A stretch of 64,000 nt of DNA, taken from the NCBI RefSeq assembly GCF_019649055.1, contig NW_026570303.1:124001-188000 (forward strand), in the 5' to 3' direction. The DNA is from Paramacrobiotus metropolitanus (taxonomy: Eukaryota > Tardigrada > Eutardigrada > Parachela > Macrobiotidae). Shown piece by piece: positions 59,738 through 64,000 of this stretch (position 1 is the stretch's first letter; each line of letters starts with the position of its first letter). The notes beneath the pieces are model-generated. The model made no database searches, was not told the origin of the DNA, and saw only the letters and a list, made by a program, of their open reading frames with translations. Made by a program: the position numbers and the translations under genes.

Positions 59738-61380
59738 TTTTAAAGGCTTGGCGCTTAAACAAGACTTTACCAGTAGCAAGCGTATTTTTCCTAGTTTATT
59801 CAGCATATGTTTTACCACAAGAACCTGGAAAGTGCGGCACAATGTGTTTCAGAAGTCGTTTAGCGACTTGAGTTGGCACACTCACATGTCGGCGTGTGAG
59901 AAAATGAGAATTTGTTGTACGCCAGGATGCGTAGTAATTCTGATTGGCGATTAGACGGTAAGTATGACCCTTGACCTCTGGCAAAATTTTTATGTTCCCA
60001 CGTCTAAAGTATCTAGGACAAAATGCTACACTGTTTTTTATTCGCAGTCATAAATTTAAGACATACCAGTTAAACGCTACCGGTTAAAAGCCTTATTACT
60101 TACTATTCTGAAACTTTTTCTGTTCGCTATTAACGTATTTACAAATGCGTTCAGATATGTACGTTACATACTACGCAGTACTTCTTTTCTGTACGCGTAT
60201 TGTGAGTAGCCACAGAAACTGCTACTGTTGCACGCAATAAAAATACCTAAATACCGGTAGAAGAGAGCCTAAATATTTCAACTGACAGAAAAAATATGCA
60301 ACTATCGTTTTCGCTAAAAACAGGTAATCGCAAACAGTAAGAAAATCGTTTCAAGGCCGGTTCTTTAAAAGCAGACATTTCGTGACAGATAAAAGTTTTG
60401 CGAAGTGAATAAGGTGCACAAAAGGGGCGTAAATGTGTACAACAATCTGCATTTACAGGGTCTATATGTATTCTGTACTTATTACTTATATGGAATATTG
60501 TGATGTATATCTGTATAATATTGTGATGTACTGAAGCGTGTGGCTACTAAATGTATGTGTAGGCGTACGCTTAGCAGACCGGCAGTCTGTCCCTTTTGTA
60601 ACTTTATTCATCAACTGGCAGAAAGGAAAAGTGAAGTGCTGTGGAATAACCATCGGTCAGCATGCGGTGAGATGGCTGTATGCGAGTGCCTGGAGGCAAG
60701 TAGAAGGAACAGATACATGTATAACGAATAGGCGAGCAGGAATGACCATTAGGCATACATACAGTATACACTTATACAGGTAACGGGCGTTTAACAGTAT
60801 CATTCATTCAGCATAATATTATAAGAAAACAAGACCAAAACAAACAGCAGATTTTTACCGTCTTTGAAAGTGGAAACTGATAGGAGGAGTAGCGAAATTT
60901 AATAGCGGCTAAAGATCATTGATTTTTGTTCGAACAAGTACTAGGTTGTAAAATAACGTATTTATCAGTTATTGACCCAGCGTTATTATTTTTGGTAAGG
61001 ATTTCGGATGATTTTTCTATTTCGGGTAGGGCTTTTATTCAGGAGGGGGTTTTTATTGCTTACGCACGCTTAAAGGACGAGCGTTTTGCATAGCTCGTAT
61101 TCAATCATTCCCATTCTAAGAAGTAAAACGTTTTTATCGACAGTATTTTTCCTTACTTAAAAACAAATTAAGTACAGAGTATGATTATTAAAAAATAATG
61201 AGTGTATAATTATACGAGATCATAAAGGTCATAAATGTACGGCAAGAAATCTTCGTTTCGGGTGGGCGTGTAATTCGGGAAGGGTCACTAACTGATACAA
61301 TACGTTATTCACTAATTAAGCATGTGAGTAGCAGTCTAGCAGATCGAGTAACCGGGATTGAGTGTCATAATCCTGGTATA
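59738..61380. other. Gene-free stretch
   Basis: Short ORFs (59676-59954, 60538-60783) without recognisable features; TATTGTGATGTA is duplicated near 60496-60535. Confidence 0.3.
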
Positions 61381-62300
61381 CTAGTTGAACACCGCCAAGG
61401 CAATCAGGATGATCAGTGCGACAATCGCAGACTGCTTAATGCACATCCCGATCGCTTTCACCCCCAGGACGGCTACCAGCACAGTCAACCTGTTGAACAC
61501 ATGGGCAGCAGCGGACGGACGAATCTGTCGGTGTGCCGTGTGTAACTGCAATGCTCCGGATTCGGTCCAGTAAGCGTGGACGATTGCTGACAGGAACCGG
61601 TGTGGTCATTGGCTCATCGGTAATTGGCTGCAGCGGCTCCGGCGTGCTCTGGAAGCCACTATCCGGTTCGGAAGTTTGGTTCGTGATCGTAGAGTGTGCG
61701 TATAATTCAAGCTTAAGAGCAAGGCGTTGTTCCAGCAGCGTCTTCTGCTTATAAGTTATCCACAGCTTTACGCTGAAAACAGGAATGGTATCTTTTTCTG
61801 ACAGCAAACAGCATTACTGTAGCAATATGGAGAAATACGACCTTTACTTTATATTACAAAAAGAAACTGTAACGTAAAATAACCAAAAAATCTTTGGATA
61901 GATTTTTGTTGGAAAAATAAGAAAACTGCTGACGCCATGGAATTCAACAAACTTCAAGAAGAAGCATACGAACGTCATTTGGTTGTCAATCACATATTTT
62001 TTGTTTCGAAAGCGACTACTCCTCCTAGGCTCCTTGGTATATTAAATCTCTTAAAGTTAACGTTACTTTAGCGAGAGAAGCGAGAAGGCACAGCCACACA
62101 CAGAGAGGCAAAGGCAGAATTTCGATAACGTTTACCTGCATAGAATTAGAACCGCCAGTGTCACACTGATCTTTGGGGAAGTAGGTTTTTCCTCGGTCAT
62201 TTCGCAGTATTCTATTAGAGAAGACTATAACAACAAGAAATAACAATAAGACCATAAAAACAAGATCTTTCAGCCCAAGAGAATTCAAAATAAGTTCCAA
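61381..62300 (-). CDS. Tentative small membrane-protein gene
   Basis: A 55-codon exon (62300-62136) encodes MELILNSLGLKDLVFMVLLL and FLVVIVF, one membrane segment, then a Cys/Gly-rich stretch, and ends at a strong donor CAG|GTAAAC. Downstream on the same strand, 61807-61530 is open for a Ser/Thr/Pro-rich stretch (TSEPDSGFQSTPEPLQPITD), and another frame at 61520-61381 encodes two hydrophobic segments (LTVLVAVLGV, SAIVALIILIALAVFN) before a TAG. I could not establish the internal splice that joins these frames. A TATA-like TATATAAG is present on the minus strand near 62490. Confidence 0.3.
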
Positions 62301-62749
62301 AAGTTCTTACCGTATTTCAATCACGGGCGGCAGTAACTAATAAATCGTTATCTCCGAAGGGGTTAAATTGTTAATAATGGAAATGCGGACTGTGTCAAAG
62401 TCGTCAGTCCAACAATAAATCCACGGATTCAATAAAGTGTGCCTGAGTTTTCGTTCTCCCATAGGCCGCACCTACTGCGTGTGACTGACTTATATAAACT
62501 CGATATGCATGCAGCTGCTAATTGGTGCCGATTGTCTGGAACGCCGCGCAAGCCGCTGTTTGCGACAAAACTAATGCAGATTTTACTGTAATCAGAAACC
62601 CATACCGGAACACGGCTTATTAAGTTTTCTCCCGCACAGTTGCCGGGTATACAATGGAAGATTAAATTTCCTGCAAGTACAGCGCACTGCAGATGAGATT
62701 ACCATGATCCTGAGTGCCACGAATTAGCGGCATGCTACGTTACATATAT

Positions 62750-63023
62750 TCAGCCGGACGATGCGTCTGTGATTTTCGGTAAAAGGATACCATACTGATA
62801 TTCTGGGCTGACGGTCGCTGTACGAATAACTCCTTGCCCAGTTCTTCCGGAGCGCAACTCAACTAGGGTTCCAGATTCAGGACAATGCAGCGATTGATTT
62901 CTATCCGTTACGGAAGTATTTAATACAATCACGGCATAGCAGTCAACATCGCTGATGTCAGCGCTGGCTGCCGTAACATACCACCGCTGTACAGCAGTGC
63001 TGCAGCTCCTGATTTTTGTCCTA
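62750..63023 (-). CDS. Tentative terminal exon of an unknown protein
   Basis: After an excellent acceptor (GTCTTCCTTTAG) the frame reads RSCSTAVQRWYVTAASADIS, then DVDCYAVIVLNTSV, SLHCPESGTLVELRSG and a TGA. Composition is protein-like, with three Cys and sequons as in an extracellular domain. No upstream exon was identified. Confidence 0.25.
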
Positions 63024-64000
63024 AAGGAAGACAGCACAAAATCGACTGCCGTGTAATTTTGTAAAATGTCATCTGTCTACTCCTCATACACGCAGTTGAA
63101 GCCATCAGAATTTAGCATTTCTGATTGTCCAAACTCTTGTGCAGTACAAGGTAATCATGTTTCCAAAACGTCACAAATCGATAACACACAAGATTCCGAA
63201 AAACTTAGAAGGAAAGCTTTCAAAGGAGAAAGCAAACCACAGTGAGCAACAAATGTTTTTGCATTTAGGAGACAAAATTAGATTTCGTATAACTTGTATA
63301 AGCATACTATGAGCCTTTGCTGCAACAGAAGTATGGAAAGAAAATTGTATCAAGCTGGTAACGATCAACTTATGTACAAGCTTGTCCGATAATTTCCTAC
63401 GTAAAGAAACAGCGAGCGCGAAGCCGTTTACGACGGGTGCCTCTTCACTACGTTCAGCACATTGCCTGAATGCGCTCCCCAGATAAATTGTTCCTTACTG
63501 CACCCGGCACCAACAGTTTACTAGCCACTTTCCGCCAGGCAATCACGATTGTTCTCATTAAAATATCTGGCGGGCAAGGTGCACCAAGCCACCAGCCAGC
63601 CAAATGCATGTTGCGTGTTTAAGCAGTGTGGCGTGGCGCGCTGGAGTCTGGCATAAACTGTCAGTTTGTATTTTTCGCTGTATGGAGTCGCCAGAATTGC
63701 CCGACAAAGAATACTTTTTATCGGCGGATAGTGGAACTATCATTAATATGCAGCACGATAGCAGGAAATTTTATTAAACTATTTTGTTGCCAACTTTTCA
63801 CATAGGGCGGTGAAATATCATGAAAAAACTCCGTCGCCTATCTGTACAATAGTACACCATCACGATTCTAACGCTTCGAAACGCAATGTGTCAGTCTTCG
63901 GAAACAGTTTCGAAGGAACTGTTTAGCTTAAAACTGCAGTAAGTGTGTATTGAAAAGCAGAAGGTCGACTATGAGCAATTTACGGCACCCAATGTAATTT
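63024..64000. other. Gene-free stretch
   Basis: No gene, repeat or RNA recognised up to the window end. Confidence 0.3.

Overview
The window looks like nuclear DNA from an invertebrate animal. Genes are split by GT-AG introns of about 60 to 1300 bp, and the recognisable products are animal ones: class A GPCRs, a gustatory-receptor-like protein and secreted LRR proteins. Between them lie wide non-coding spacers full of MITE-, Helitron-, LTR- and non-LTR-type debris. A lineage-specific fauna of secreted and 7TM proteins suggests an ecdysozoan. A tardigrade is my best guess, but that is an impression and not a proof.

Layout. 1-939: 3' end of a Ser/Thr/Pro-rich protein gene with one in-frame TAG, plus a decayed duplicate fragment at 2166-2366. 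3600-5936: a two-exon secreted LRR gene. 6017-15804: transposon-rich, with a perfect foldback MITE, a hAT-type MITE with an exact 8-bp target duplication, minisatellites, and a 6.4-kb LTR retrotransposon (9401-15804) that retains a gag remnant but no visible pol. 16093-17531 (-): gustatory-receptor-like gene with a stop codon just before its last membrane segment. 19880-21221: Helitron-like repeats. 22353-25637 (-): a GPCR gene with one frameshift, one of whose introns is almost entirely a hairpin, plus a second GPCR tail. 27213-41582 (-): three paralogous class A GPCRs sharing the same phase-1 intron, interrupted by two tandem ten-cysteine secreted-protein genes (30952-34393, +) and a 5'-truncated non-LTR retrotransposon. 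43076-59737: an array of the same secreted LRR family as at 3600, with three intact copies, one single-frameshift copy and two decayed pseudogenes. A second non-LTR fragment, a cluster of short palindromes and an inverted pair of decayed Helitron ORFs lie among them. 60-64 kb: mostly empty, with two tentative minus-strand gene fragments.

How the genes relate. The window is a birth-and-death landscape of chemosensory-type receptors and secreted proteins. The LRR family has one architecture throughout: a short signal-peptide exon, a phase-1 intron, and one large exon encoding a Cys-rich N-domain, a few LRRs and an LRRCT-like CxC motif. In the 43-59 kb array the intron splits a Cys codon; in the diverged copy at 3600 it splits an Ala codon. 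No operon-like organisation is visible. Exon joins were made by hand from splice signals and reading-frame continuity; no transcript data were available.
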